Of a DNA stretch of 64,000 bases, positions 1-7,852 are shown piece after piece. Made by a program: the position numbers and the translations under genes. The number at the start of each line of letters is the position of its first letter. The first letter of the stretch is position 1. The notes beneath the pieces are model-generated. The model was not told the DNA's origin. It saw nothing but the letters and a program-made list of their open reading frames with translations, and ran no database searches. The stretch is from DSCS01 sp035391585 (GTDB lineage Bacteria > Macinerneyibacteriota > Macinerneyibacteria > Macinerneyibacteriales > DSCS01): NCBI GenBank assembly GCA_964574875.1, contig CAZNOX010000005.1, positions 1 through 64,000 on the forward strand. Direction: 5' to 3'.

Positions 1-1134
1 GCTTTTCTCGCCTACAATTTCATCGACAGGGGAAAGGTCAATGTCTTTATCCCCTTTGTTCCCTATATTCCCCAGGGAAACCAGTTCCTCATGCGTGTGA
101 CTCCTGCCATTCCTCCCGGAGAGACGTTCCTTCTCTATAATAAACTCTTCAATCCCGATTATGACGATCTCGAGGAAGACCGTGCTTTAGCCCCGGGGTT
201 GACATTCACCCGCTTCAATTTTCTCACGGAAGCAGAACCCAATGACTACCTGCTGACCTTCGAATATTACAGAGACGGGACACAGATCACCGATTTTCCG
301 GCATCCGAACTCTCACTCAACGTGAGTATGTTTGCTCCCCAGGCTGTGGTGGGCGCGGGCCCGTTTCTCATCGAGAATAAGAGGGAGATTCCGTTTAAAG
401 CGCTCTTTTCTGAACAGGAGGACGGAAGCATCACGCTGATCTGCGCAGAATCGGTTCCCGGAGACGTGTGGCTTTCTGTAAAAGAGGAAAAGAACGGATT
501 CGGGATCTTTCGCCAGACAGGGGCGGAAACATACGAGTTCGTGGGGCGAACTGAGGGACGGATCCCCTCTTCGGGGCGGTTCCTCCTTCTGGAGGATACC
601 ACGCCTCCGGTGATCGAATCTGTGCTTTACGATCAGGGAAATGTGGTCATCACCGCATCCGATGACCTCAGCGGGATCGCCCGGTATACGGTTCAGCCGC
701 TTCACGGAGAGCCGGTGACTTCGGACACAGGCTCCTTTGTGGCCTCTTTCCTGAACGAAGGGGACAACCCGTTGACAGTCACCGTGACAGACGGGATGGG
801 GAACAGCCGGGTACTGGATGTGATACTCACATCAGGAATCCCGCATCCCCTGGCTGCAGGATCCAAAAGGATCATCAACTACCCCAACCCCTTTAACCCC
901 GAAACAGCGATCGGGATCCGGTTTGAACAGCCTGAACGGGGAGTCCTGGTGATTCTCAACGCCCGCAGACAACAGGTCCGCCTTATCGCATCGGGTCTCT
1001 TTGATGCGGGGATCAGGGAGTTTTCCTGGGACGGCCGTGACGAAAAGGGGCAGATGTGCCCCAGCGGCCTCTATTACGCCCTGTTCAAGGGAGAGAGACG
1101 GACATTGATCCAGAAAATGGTCCTGGTGAAATAG
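1..1134 (+). CDS. Secreted/cell-surface protein with FlgD-like C-terminal domain (5' truncated)
   Basis: The reading frame is open from base 1, so the true start lies upstream and 377 residues are visible. The middle looks like all-beta, Ig-like material (a DDLSGIARYTV stretch follows a TTPPVI linker). The end has the FlgD-like/secretion-type signature YPNPFNPET followed by the SWDGRDEKG and PSGLYYALF motifs. In other phyla this C-terminal domain marks large exported proteins. The product is therefore probably an exported surface or periplasmic protein of unknown task. An aggagg ribosome site for the next gene begins at its stop codon, suggesting co-transcription with the FecR-domain and beta-barrel genes. 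The function of the upstream part cannot be judged. Confidence 0.8.
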   Translation, partial: AFLAYNFIDRGKVNVFIPFVPYIPQGNQFLMRVTPAIPPGETFLLYNKLFNPDYDDLEEDRALAPGLTFTRFNFLTEAEPNDYLLTFEYYRDGTQITDFPASELSLNVSMFAPQAVVGAGPFLIENKREIPFKALFSEQEDGSITLICAESVPGDVWLSVKEEKNGFGIFRQTGAETYEFVGRTEGRIPSSGRFLLLEDTTPPVIESVLYDQGNVVITASDDLSGIARYTVQPLHGEPVTSDTGSFVASFLNEGDNPLTVTVTDGMGNSRVLDVILTSGIPHPLAAGSKRIINYPNPFNPETAIGIRFEQPERGVLVILNARRQQVRLIASGLFDAGIREFSWDGRDEKGQMCPSGLYYALFKGERRTLIQKMVLVK

Positions 1135-1142
1135 GAGGGTTT

Positions 1143-3083
1143 ATGATCAAGAAACGATTTATTCTCTTGGCTTTTCTTCTCATGACAGCTGCGCTTTCGG
1201 CAGCTCCTGCAGCCCTTTTCGGACGTGTGGAGAGCGTGAGCGGCCCATTGACGAGAAACACGTCTTCCGGTGAAGAGGTGCTGAAAACAGGGGACATCCT
1301 CCTGGAAGATGAGAGCCTGACCCTTGCTGAAGGGGCGTCTGCGGTCATCCGGTTATCCTCAGGACGGACCACAGTCAAAGGCCCGAGGACGTTCACGTTG
1401 ACTCAACTAGCCCGGGAACAAGGCCTGACAGGGGAAAACGCCCGGGTGGAATATATCCTGGGCCGTCTTTTTCTCCTTTCCGACGAGGACGAGCGTCCTC
1501 TGAGAGCCGGGGACGGCCTCTCCGTGGGGGACAGGATCCGGACCGGGGATGACAGTTATGCCGAGATCAGTGTGAGTGACAAGATCCTGTTGAAGATGGA
1601 TCAGAATACCACTCTGGAGATCAGGGAATATGGGGAACAGAGTAAAGGGATCCGGCAGACTCTGGGACGGTTGTGGGTCAAAGCGAAGAAACTGGTCGCT
1701 GAAAAATTTGAAGTGGATACACGGTTCGGTACAGCAGGGGTCAGGGGGACCTCCTTCGGAGTCACCCTTGATGACCGTGCAGGAATGACCGTGGAGTGTG
1801 AAGAGGGAGAAGTCTATCTGAGAAACCCGGAAGGAACAGAAGCCTCTGTCCCGGCCGGTTTTAAACGTTCTCTCGGGAGTGACGGCATCATTTCCGATCC
1901 TGAAGAACGCGGAGACGCCGGGGGTTTTGAGGAGCTCGGAGAAGGAAAGAAAGAGGAGATCCCCGCGGAGATCGCCGAAGAGCACCGGCGCCTGACGTTA
2001 AGCGGCCAGTCTCTCCTGCGGTCACCCGATGGTATCAAGATCGCGTTTTTTCTCAGAGACCTGGACCTTTTCAAGACAAAGCTGGCGGGCCTGGGCCTGA
2101 CCGATGATCAGGTGGATGTCTCGCAGCTGGATGAGTGGGCATCAGCCTTCCAAAAGATGAGAGCGGAGTTTGCCCGGGTGACCGGAGATGCTCAAAAGCT
2201 GCTCGTTCTTCTTGAAAGCCGGTTCAATGAGACAGAATTTCTGACCTTGAAAAAAGCTGCGGCTCTCATCACCAAGTATGTCTCTGAATGGAACTTCCCC
2301 TGGGATGAGTATGAGGAGTTTATGAAAAGGGTGGCCCGTCTCCAGGAGAAGCTGAGCTCGACCACAGACGATCAGAGCGGTGACCTTGCCCTCTCTCTTT
2401 TGGATCAGGAGATATCCAAATGGGAGGAACTGCTTAATATTTCCGGTTCAGTGGTGGACTTTTCACAGCTGAGTCTGAACCTGAACCGCTTCACGCAGCG
2501 TTATAAAGCACTGAAGTCTGAAGTCAGCGCCTTTAGCGGCTCCTCTTCAAGCCGAAGCACAACGCTGGAGGCGGACAACCTTCTCAAACGGTTGGAAAGG
2601 CTTTACAGCAGCCTGCCTCTCCTCAAAGAGATCATCTCTTTTGAAGAGAGGACCTTTGACCAGATGACACGGGTCCGGAACCGGATCTTTGTCTTCAAGC
2701 AGACTCTGGAAGCCTTCTCAGCACAGACCGATTCGGCCGCTCTCTGGATCGAGCAGGCGGTGAGTGCCGCCCTGACCGGGGAGAACCTGCTGAAATATCA
2801 AAGTGAAGCACGGATGTGGAACAGGCTCATCAGGGAATATGAAGCTCTCAGAAACGACTTCACCCTGTATGAAAAGATCGTCCGGGAAGCCCGCCAGAAG
2901 GGAGTCTTCTATACGTCCCCGCGTATCTTGCGGGAGTATGATGAGATGGAACGCCTTCTCAATAACTTCCGTATTAAGAAAGGATGCTGCCTGGTCACCA
3001 TGAACTTCGGCCAGATCCGGAAAGAGTTGATCCTCATCAAAACGTTTCTGCTTACGGCAGAGGGAAGGAGCCTTCTTTCATGA
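1143..3083 (+). CDS. FecR-domain protein with signal peptide and helical C-terminal half
   Basis: 646 residues. I chose the ATG at 1143 because aggagg precedes it and because the product then starts with a clear signal peptide (MIKKRFILLAFLLMTAALSA). A longer in-frame start exists at 1056 but would bury the signal peptide. Residues about 25-95 and 115-230 resemble FecR-type beta repeats, with GDRIRTGDDSYAEI and FGTAGVRGTSFGV as the clearest matches. The rest, after about residue 270, is rich in Leu, Glu and Lys and probably helical or coiled. In this setting FecR domains occur in periplasmic structural proteins, not only in iron signalling. Its stop overlaps the ATG of the beta-barrel gene, so the two proteins probably work together at the envelope. 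A specific function is not assigned. Confidence 0.8.
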   Translation: MIKKRFILLAFLLMTAALSAAPAALFGRVESVSGPLTRNTSSGEEVLKTGDILLEDESLTLAEGASAVIRLSSGRTTVKGPRTFTLTQLAREQGLTGENARVEYILGRLFLLSDEDERPLRAGDGLSVGDRIRTGDDSYAEISVSDKILLKMDQNTTLEIREYGEQSKGIRQTLGRLWVKAKKLVAEKFEVDTRFGTAGVRGTSFGVTLDDRAGMTVECEEGEVYLRNPEGTEASVPAGFKRSLGSDGIISDPEERGDAGGFEELGEGKKEEIPAEIAEEHRRLTLSGQSLLRSPDGIKIAFFLRDLDLFKTKLAGLGLTDDQVDVSQLDEWASAFQKMRAEFARVTGDAQKLLVLLESRFNETEFLTLKKAAALITKYVSEWNFPWDEYEEFMKRVARLQEKLSSTTDDQSGDLALSLLDQEISKWEELLNISGSVVDFSQLSLNLNRFTQRYKALKSEVSAFSGSSSSRSTTLEADNLLKRLERLYSSLPLLKEIISFEERTFDQMTRVRNRIFVFKQTLEAFSAQTDSAALWIEQAVSAALTGENLLKYQSEARMWNRLIREYEALRNDFTLYEKIVREARQKGVFYTSPRILREYDEMERLLNNFRIKKGCCLVTMNFGQIRKELILIKTFLLTAEGRSLLS

Positions 3084-4402
3084 AAAGGGGATTACCGGTT
3101 CTTTTTGTCATGCTGTTCTCTCTGGCCCTGGAGGCTCCTTTGTCTGCCCTGGACGGGACAGTCACTGTGGGCGGGGGGTATGATTCCGCTTTCCGAAAAG
3201 AGATCGACGGGTCGGAAGTCCGTGAGGATACCGGATATGCCCAGGGATCCCTCTCCCTGACCCTTCTTCAGGGAGAAAGCCAGTGGGGATTCTTTGCCGG
3301 CATGAGCCGCGATGATTTCTATGACGAGAAGGAGGGGCGGCTTTCCTATACAGGATCCCACTCCTTCTGGGGAGACCTCTATGCCGCTCTCTCCTATATC
3401 GACCGGGACGATATCACCGAGACTGATAACAACAGTGCCACCTTCTCTTTCTATCTCTCCTCTGTTCATTACAGGACAACCGGGGGATACTGGGGCGGAG
3501 ATGTGACATTTGAGCAGACCGGCTACAGCCGTGAGGAGACGGGGCTGTCTGACTACAGCAGTCTCACAGGGAATCTCTCAGCGGGGCTGGGGGATGTCTA
3601 TCTTTCATTAAGAGGAGAGCGGAGAGACTATAAAGGTGATGTCACACCTGATTATACGGGAGCTGACCTCATGGCCAGCGGATATTTTTACCCCGGACTC
3701 TGGGTCGTCAACACCACCGCCTCGCTTTCACACAGGACATACTCCTTTTCCACAGATGAGATGGATGATTACAACAGGGGAGACTTGTCCCTCCGCGTGG
3801 GGTATAAGACTGCGCCCTTCTTTACACCTTTTCTTCTGGGGGACATCTCTCTCTATCGCGAAGATCTGGGATGGGGGGATTATCTCCAGTGGGAAGGCGG
3901 GATCGAACTCAATTTTTTCCAGAATCCCCTGACACTCATCATCAAGGCGGGCAGCAAGTCGTTTGAACAGGAGTCGGAAAGCCGCCTCTCCTACTCTTAC
4001 TACATGGCAGAAGGCTCATGGTCCGTCTGGGCAGGCCCCTGGTCTTTTTATGCAGGTAATAACTGGGAGCTTCAAAAAATCGATGACCTGGTATCCACCA
4101 CCTATCCCGAAGCGAAAAACAGCAATTATATCAACAATCTTTACGGTGAGATCTCGCGGAGCCTGGGACGTGCTCTGACCATAAGCGGTGATTTCTCTTA
4201 CGAATGGAAAGAGTATTTCATTGAAGATGAGATGAATGCCGATTATACCCAGTATGATCTCTCCCTGGGGGTCAGGTATAATCTCTTTTTCAAGTATATC
4301 TTCTCGCTGGAAGGGGCCTACACCTCTATTCAGTATCCCTCCTTCAGTGAAAACAATAACCGGAAATGGACAGTCACGTCATCCATGGAGTATTCATTTT
4401 AG
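3080..4402 (+). CDS. Outer-membrane beta-barrel protein
   Basis: 440 residues from the ATG at 3080, whose ATGA overlaps the stop of the FecR-domain gene. The in-frame extension to 2984 is rejected because it would precede the signal peptide (residues 1 to about 22, ending near PLSALDG). The mature part alternates polar and aromatic residues in repeated short strands joined by acidic turns. The chain ends in phenylalanine (SSMEYSF), the usual C-terminal signature of proteins folded by the BAM machinery. No named family is recognised. Its coupling to the FecR-domain gene suggests an envelope complex. The gene is followed by the hydrogenase promoter region with no clear terminator of its own. 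Confidence 0.75.
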   Translation: MKRGLPVLFVMLFSLALEAPLSALDGTVTVGGGYDSAFRKEIDGSEVREDTGYAQGSLSLTLLQGESQWGFFAGMSRDDFYDEKEGRLSYTGSHSFWGDLYAALSYIDRDDITETDNNSATFSFYLSSVHYRTTGGYWGGDVTFEQTGYSREETGLSDYSSLTGNLSAGLGDVYLSLRGERRDYKGDVTPDYTGADLMASGYFYPGLWVVNTTASLSHRTYSFSTDEMDDYNRGDLSLRVGYKTAPFFTPFLLGDISLYREDLGWGDYLQWEGGIELNFFQNPLTLIIKAGSKSFEQESESRLSYSYYMAEGSWSVWAGPWSFYAGNNWELQKIDDLVSTTYPEAKNSNYINNLYGEISRSLGRALTISGDFSYEWKEYFIEDEMNADYTQYDLSLGVRYNLFFKYIFSLEGAYTSIQYPSFSENNNRKWTVTSSMEYSF

Positions 4403-4441
4403 AACGGATTGCAGGGGGAGGGTCCCCCCTGTAACCCTTCT

Positions 4442-4470
4442 ATATATCGATAAATCTCGATATATCGATA
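4442..4470. promoter_or_regulatory. AT-rich inverted repeat upstream of the hydrogenase operon
   Basis: Perfect 9-bp arms, atatatcga at 4442-4450 and tcgatatat at 4457-4465, flank the 6-nt spacer taaatc. The palindrome tatcgata overlaps at 4463-4470. There is no T tract, so it is not a typical terminator for the beta-barrel gene. Its place 35-65 bp before the -35 box suits an activator or repressor site. The protein that would bind is unknown. Confidence 0.4.
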
Positions 4471-4505
4471 TTCCTCTTCTTTTTTCAAGATTCTGAAAAA
4501 AAATG

Positions 4506-4533
4506 TTGCTTTTATAAGAGGCATCAGTATAGT
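4506..4533 (+). promoter_or_regulatory. Probable promoter of the hydrogenase operon
   Basis: The -35 hexamer is TTGCTT (4506-4511) and the -10 hexamer is TATAGT (4528-4533), separated by 16 nt. Transcription would start near 4540, giving a leader of about 80 nt before the first gene. Two inverted repeats flank this promoter. Confidence 0.55.
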
Positions 4534-4560
4534 GATTTTGGTAACAATATGAAAGCACTT

Positions 4561-4580
4561 ATGTTAGCTTTATATAACAT
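4561..4580. promoter_or_regulatory. Inverted repeat in the hydrogenase leader, possible operator
   Basis: Arms atgtta (4561-4566) and taacat (4575-4580) are perfect complements across 8 nt, and lie about 20 nt downstream of the predicted transcription start. The TGTTA/TAACA halves recall NADH-sensing Rex sites, but the spacing is two bases too long for the usual Rex consensus, so that link is only a guess. Confidence 0.35.
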
Positions 4581-4619
4581 TTTGGGTCATTTCTTTTTCA
4601 CCGGAAGGAGGGTTTTTTT

Positions 4620-5114
4620 ATGGAAGCGTTAAAAATCCATATTCCTGACAATGAACAATATCGGGAGCTCGGATCCTATATTGCATCAGTCCGGAATATG
4701 CCCGGTCCGTTGATCAATGTCCTGCACAGGGCGCAGGGGATCTTCGGTTATCTGCCCATGGAAGTTCAGACTTTTATCTCACGGGAGCTGGAGATACCTC
4801 TGAGCACCGTTTACGGTGTTGTCACGTTCTACAACTTCTTCAGCATGACACCCCGGGGAAAATATGTCGTCAATATCTGCATGGGTACGGCCTGCTATGT
4901 CAAAGGGGCCTCAAAAGTCGTCGATATCTTCAAAGATGAACTGGGGATCGGCGAGGGAGAGACCACGGAAGACAACCTCTTTACATTGACCACCGCACGC
5001 TGTTTCGGCGCTTGCGGGCTTGCACCTGTCCTCATGGTCAATGAAGATGTCTACGGGCATGTGGACCGTAAAAAAGTCGTTGAGATCATTAAAAAATATC
5101 GCACTTTAGGGTAA
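4620..5114 (+). CDS. hndA: NuoE-like [2Fe-2S] subunit of NAD-linked hydrogenase (HydC/HndA type)
   Basis: 164 residues, starting 7 nt after a ggaaggaggg ribosome site. This is the thioredoxin-like [2Fe-2S] protein of complex-I-type NADH modules. The four expected ligands are present as CMGTAC (C-x4-C) and CFGAC (C-x3-C). The N-terminal part matches the helical bundle of NuoE, including YGVVTFYNFF. In bifurcating or NAD(P)-reducing [FeFe]-hydrogenases this subunit sits beside the flavin subunit and probably acts as an electron gate or store. It opens a six-gene operon that contains a second NuoE-like gene at 7391. The assignment to a hydrogenase rather than to complex I follows from the hydA gene downstream. 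Confidence 0.9.
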   Translation: MEALKIHIPDNEQYRELGSYIASVRNMPGPLINVLHRAQGIFGYLPMEVQTFISRELEIPLSTVYGVVTFYNFFSMTPRGKYVVNICMGTACYVKGASKVVDIFKDELGIGEGETTEDNLFTLTTARCFGACGLAPVLMVNEDVYGHVDRKKVVEIIKKYRTLG

Positions 5115-5132
5115 AAGGCGGGAGGTATTGTT

Positions 5133-5501
5133 ATGAAGAATCTTGAAGAACTGAGGAAATTGAGGGAAAAAGCACAAAAAGAGATCCAGCTTCGGTCCAA
5201 GGATGCCAGGATCAAAGTCGTCGTGGGAATGGGAACATCAGGAATCGCCGCAGGGGCCCGTGAAGTCCTGAAAGCCTTTATCACGGAGATCAATCAGAAG
5301 AACCTCACCGATGTCATGGTGACCCAGACCGGTGAAAAAGGCATGAGCTCCATGGAACCCATCGTTGAGATCCACGAAGAGAAGAAACCTGTCATCATCT
5401 ATGGGGATATGAATCCTTCAAAGGTGAAAAAAGTTGTTGAAGAGCATATCGTCAACGGAAAAGTCGTGGAAGACTACCTGATTTCCATGGAGGAAAAGTA
5501 G
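5133..5501 (+). CDS. hndB: HndB-like thioredoxin-fold subunit without [2Fe-2S] cysteines
   Basis: 122 residues, preceded by gggaggt. It matches the HndB family of NADP-reducing hydrogenases: a helical N-terminus (LEELRKLREKAQKE), the loop VVVGMGTSGIAAGARE, then TQTGEKGMSS and a C-terminal VEEHIVNGKVVEDYLIS. Family members I remember carry cysteines in these loops (GTC, and GCxGLC) that bind a [2Fe-2S] cluster. This protein contains no cysteine at all, so it cannot bind a cluster through cysteine. It may be a structural or interface subunit. It lies between the NuoE-like and NuoF-like genes, as in hndABC operons. Family identity is fairly sure; the role is unknown. Confidence 0.8.
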   Translation: MKNLEELRKLREKAQKEIQLRSKDARIKVVVGMGTSGIAAGAREVLKAFITEINQKNLTDVMVTQTGEKGMSSMEPIVEIHEEKKPVIIYGDMNPSKVKKVVEEHIVNGKVVEDYLISMEEK

Positions 5502-5521
5502 GGAACGAGGAGGAAAAGACT

Positions 5522-7324
5522 ATGGCTCACAGATTGAATGTGCTGGTGTGCAGCGGCGCATCCTGCATATCAAATAACAGCCTGAAGGTCAAAGAAGCCA
5601 TGCTGGCTGAGATCGAAAGGCTGGGACTCAACAAGGAGATCAAGGTGATCGAGACCGGGTGTATGGGGCCGTGTCAGTTAGGGCCTGTCATCCTGGTCTA
5701 TCCTGACGAGACACTGTATAAGAAAGTCCAGGTCGAGGATGTCCGGGAAATCGTCGAACAGCATTTTCTCAAAGGGCGCCCGGTTGAGCGCCTCATGTAT
5801 AAATCACCTCTCACAGATGAGCTTGTCCATAAAAGCAGCGAGGTGGACTATTTTCAAAAGCAGTATAAGATCGTCCTGGCCAATTGCGGAAACATCGATC
5901 CCGAAAGCATGGAGGAGTATATCGCTGTTGGCGGATATGAAGCCCTGGGAAAAGCTCTCACGCAAATGACACCTGATTCCGTTTTGAACGAGATCAAGAT
6001 CAGCGGACTTCGCGGACGCGGCGGCGGCGGCTTTCCCACACATCTGAAATGGATGTTTACAAAAAATGAAAAGAGCGATGAAAAATATGTCATCTGTAAT
6101 GCTGATGAAGGGGATCCGGGAGCTTTCATGGACCGCTCTGTCATCGAAGGAGACCCCCATACTCTTATCGAAGGGATGACCATCGCCGGATATGTGGTGG
6201 GAGCCTCAAAAGGTTACGTCTATGTCCGGGCTGAATACCCTCTGGCCATCGAAAGGCTTCAGAAAGCCATCGGCCAGGCCAAAGAGATGGGTTTCCTCGG
6301 GGAAAAGATCTTCCAGACAGGCTTCTCCTTTGACCTCGAAGTCAGAGTCGGAGCAGGAGCTTTTGTCTGCGGTGAAGAGACCGCGCTGATCCACTCTATC
6401 GAAGGAAAACGGGGGACTCCCCGTCCCAGGCCGCCTTATCCCTCAGCTTCGGGAGTCTGGGGGAAACCCACGGTCCTGAATAATGTGGAGACCTATGCCA
6501 ATGTCCGGCATATCATCCTGAACGGAGGAGCCTGGATGGCTGATATCGGGACTGAGACAAGCAAAGGCACCAAAGTCTTTGCCCTGTCCGGGACGATAAA
6601 AAACACCGGGCTTGCCGAGGTCCCCATGGGGACCACCATCCGTGAGCTGATCTATGACATCGGCGGCGGAGCCCCTGAAGGCCATGAGATCAAAGCTGTT
6701 CAGCTTGGCGGCCCCTCAGGGGGATGTGTGACACCGGAATACTTTGATACTCCCATCGACTATGAATCCCTGACTCAGCTTGGAGCCATGATGGGATCCG
6801 GCGGGGTCATCGCCATGGATGAGACAGCCTGTATGGTGAATACAGCGAAATTCTTTCTGGATTTCACCTGTTTTGAATCCTGCGGAAAATGCACTCCTTG
6901 CCGTGTGGGGCTGAAGCAGATGTACGGGATCCTTGATAAGATCACCAAAGGAGAAGGAGAGGAGGGGGACATCGAAGCGCTTGAAAAGCTGGGCCATACC
7001 ATCAAGACAACGGCTCTTTGCGGACTGGGCCAGACTGCGCCGAACCCCGTGCTTTCCACGATCAAATATTTCAGACATGAGTATGAAGAGCATATCCATG
7101 AGAAAAAATGCCGTGCTCTTGTCTGTAAGGACCTGATCTCTTATGAGATCGATGCCGACAAGTGCAAGGCTTGTACCCTTTGCGCCCAGAAATGCCCCGT
7201 GGATGCCATCCGCGGACAGAGAGGCGTGGTGCACATGATCGAACAGGAAAAATGCGTATCCTGCGGCAGCTGTTTTGATGTTTGCCCCTTTGGCGCCGTA
7301 CAGCGCCTGTCGGGAGAAAACTGA
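5522..7324 (+). CDS. hndC: NuoF-like flavin subunit of NAD-linked [FeFe]-hydrogenase (HydB/HndC type)
   Basis: 600 residues in the full HydB layout. An N-terminal thioredoxin-like [2Fe-2S] domain has ligands C10, C15, C47 and C51. The NuoF core follows with the FMN/NADH motifs GLRGRGGGGFPT near residue 165 and CNADEGDPG near 191. Next come the SLBB domain and the [4Fe-4S] motif ESCGKCTPCR near residue 455. Two C-terminal [4Fe-4S] ferredoxin motifs (CKACTLCAQKCP and CVSCGSCFDVCP) close the protein. It would exchange electrons with NAD(P)(H) through FMN and pass them along the clusters. The FMN loop reads FPTHLKW where FPTG is more usual. It is the complete member of the two NuoF-like proteins in this operon. 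Confidence 0.92.
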   Translation: MAHRLNVLVCSGASCISNNSLKVKEAMLAEIERLGLNKEIKVIETGCMGPCQLGPVILVYPDETLYKKVQVEDVREIVEQHFLKGRPVERLMYKSPLTDELVHKSSEVDYFQKQYKIVLANCGNIDPESMEEYIAVGGYEALGKALTQMTPDSVLNEIKISGLRGRGGGGFPTHLKWMFTKNEKSDEKYVICNADEGDPGAFMDRSVIEGDPHTLIEGMTIAGYVVGASKGYVYVRAEYPLAIERLQKAIGQAKEMGFLGEKIFQTGFSFDLEVRVGAGAFVCGEETALIHSIEGKRGTPRPRPPYPSASGVWGKPTVLNNVETYANVRHIILNGGAWMADIGTETSKGTKVFALSGTIKNTGLAEVPMGTTIRELIYDIGGGAPEGHEIKAVQLGGPSGGCVTPEYFDTPIDYESLTQLGAMMGSGGVIAMDETACMVNTAKFFLDFTCFESCGKCTPCRVGLKQMYGILDKITKGEGEEGDIEALEKLGHTIKTTALCGLGQTAPNPVLSTIKYFRHEYEEHIHEKKCRALVCKDLISYEIDADKCKACTLCAQKCPVDAIRGQRGVVHMIEQEKCVSCGSCFDVCPFGAVQRLSGEN

Positions 7325-7337
7325 TCAAAGACGCAGG

Positions 7338-7362
7338 GGGAAAGAGCCAGCCACTCTTTCCC
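7338..7362 (+). other. Intercistronic hairpin inside the hydrogenase operon
   Basis: GGGAAAGAG (7338-7346) and CTCTTTCCC (7354-7362) form a perfect 9-bp stem with a 7-nt loop, in the 66-nt gap between the first NuoF-like and second NuoE-like genes. No U tract follows, so it is more likely an RNA-processing or stability element, or a weak attenuator, than a full terminator. Confidence 0.5.
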
Positions 7363-7390
7363 GGGACACTAGACTGAAAGGGGAGATGGT

Positions 7391-7852
7391 ATGAAACGAA
7401 AGGAAATACTCAGGAAATACGAGGCCAAGCCTGATAATCTGCTTTACATCCTGCATGATATTCAGGACGCCAGCCCGTATAATTATGTGACTGAGGAAGA
7501 CATGGAGGAGATCGCTGATTTTCTGGATCTGCCTTACTCCAAGGTCTACGGAACAGCCACATTTTACTCCATGATCTCGCAGAAACCGCGCGGAAAACAT
7601 GTGATCCGGCTCTGTGACTCTCCTCCGTGCCATTTGATGGGATCGGAGAGTATTCTTGACATCTTGAGAGAGGAACTCGGCATCGATGTGGGTCAGACGA
7701 CCCCCGAGATGCTCTTTACTCTGGAAATCACTTCCTGCTTAGGAGTATGCGGTGTGGCTCCGGCCATGATGATTGACGAAGAGGTCTATGGAAACTTGAC
7801 TCCCAAGAAACTTCGCAAGATCATTAAGGATTACAGGGAGGGGAATGTATGA
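7391..7852 (+). CDS. Second NuoE-like [2Fe-2S] hydrogenase subunit
   Basis: 153 residues, with ggggaga ahead of the ATG. It is a paralogue of the gene at 4620 with all four [2Fe-2S] ligands: CDSPPC (C-x4-C) and CLGVC (C-x3-C). The shared YGTATFYSM motif confirms the family. Its stop overlaps the ATG of the second NuoF-like gene by 4 bp, which argues that the two products are made in equal amounts and pair with each other. Together with the first pair this gives the operon two complete NuoEF-type modules. It could replace or add to the first module in the same complex; the sequence alone does not decide. Confidence 0.88.
   Translation: MKRKEILRKYEAKPDNLLYILHDIQDASPYNYVTEEDMEEIADFLDLPYSKVYGTATFYSMISQKPRGKHVIRLCDSPPCHLMGSESILDILREELGIDVGQTTPEMLFTLEITSCLGVCGVAPAMMIDEEVYGNLTPKKLRKIIKDYREGNV

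Noticed and set aside
1056..1142. Longer N-terminus for the FecR-domain protein
   Set aside because: It would place 29 charged residues ahead of a clear signal peptide and ignore the aggagg site before 1143.
4442..4470. Reading the AT-rich repeat as the terminator of the beta-barrel gene
   Set aside because: The stem is almost all A-T and no T tract follows.
4561..4580. Calling the repeat a Rex operator
   Set aside because: The half-sites are similar, but the spacing is two bases longer than the Rex consensus that I know.
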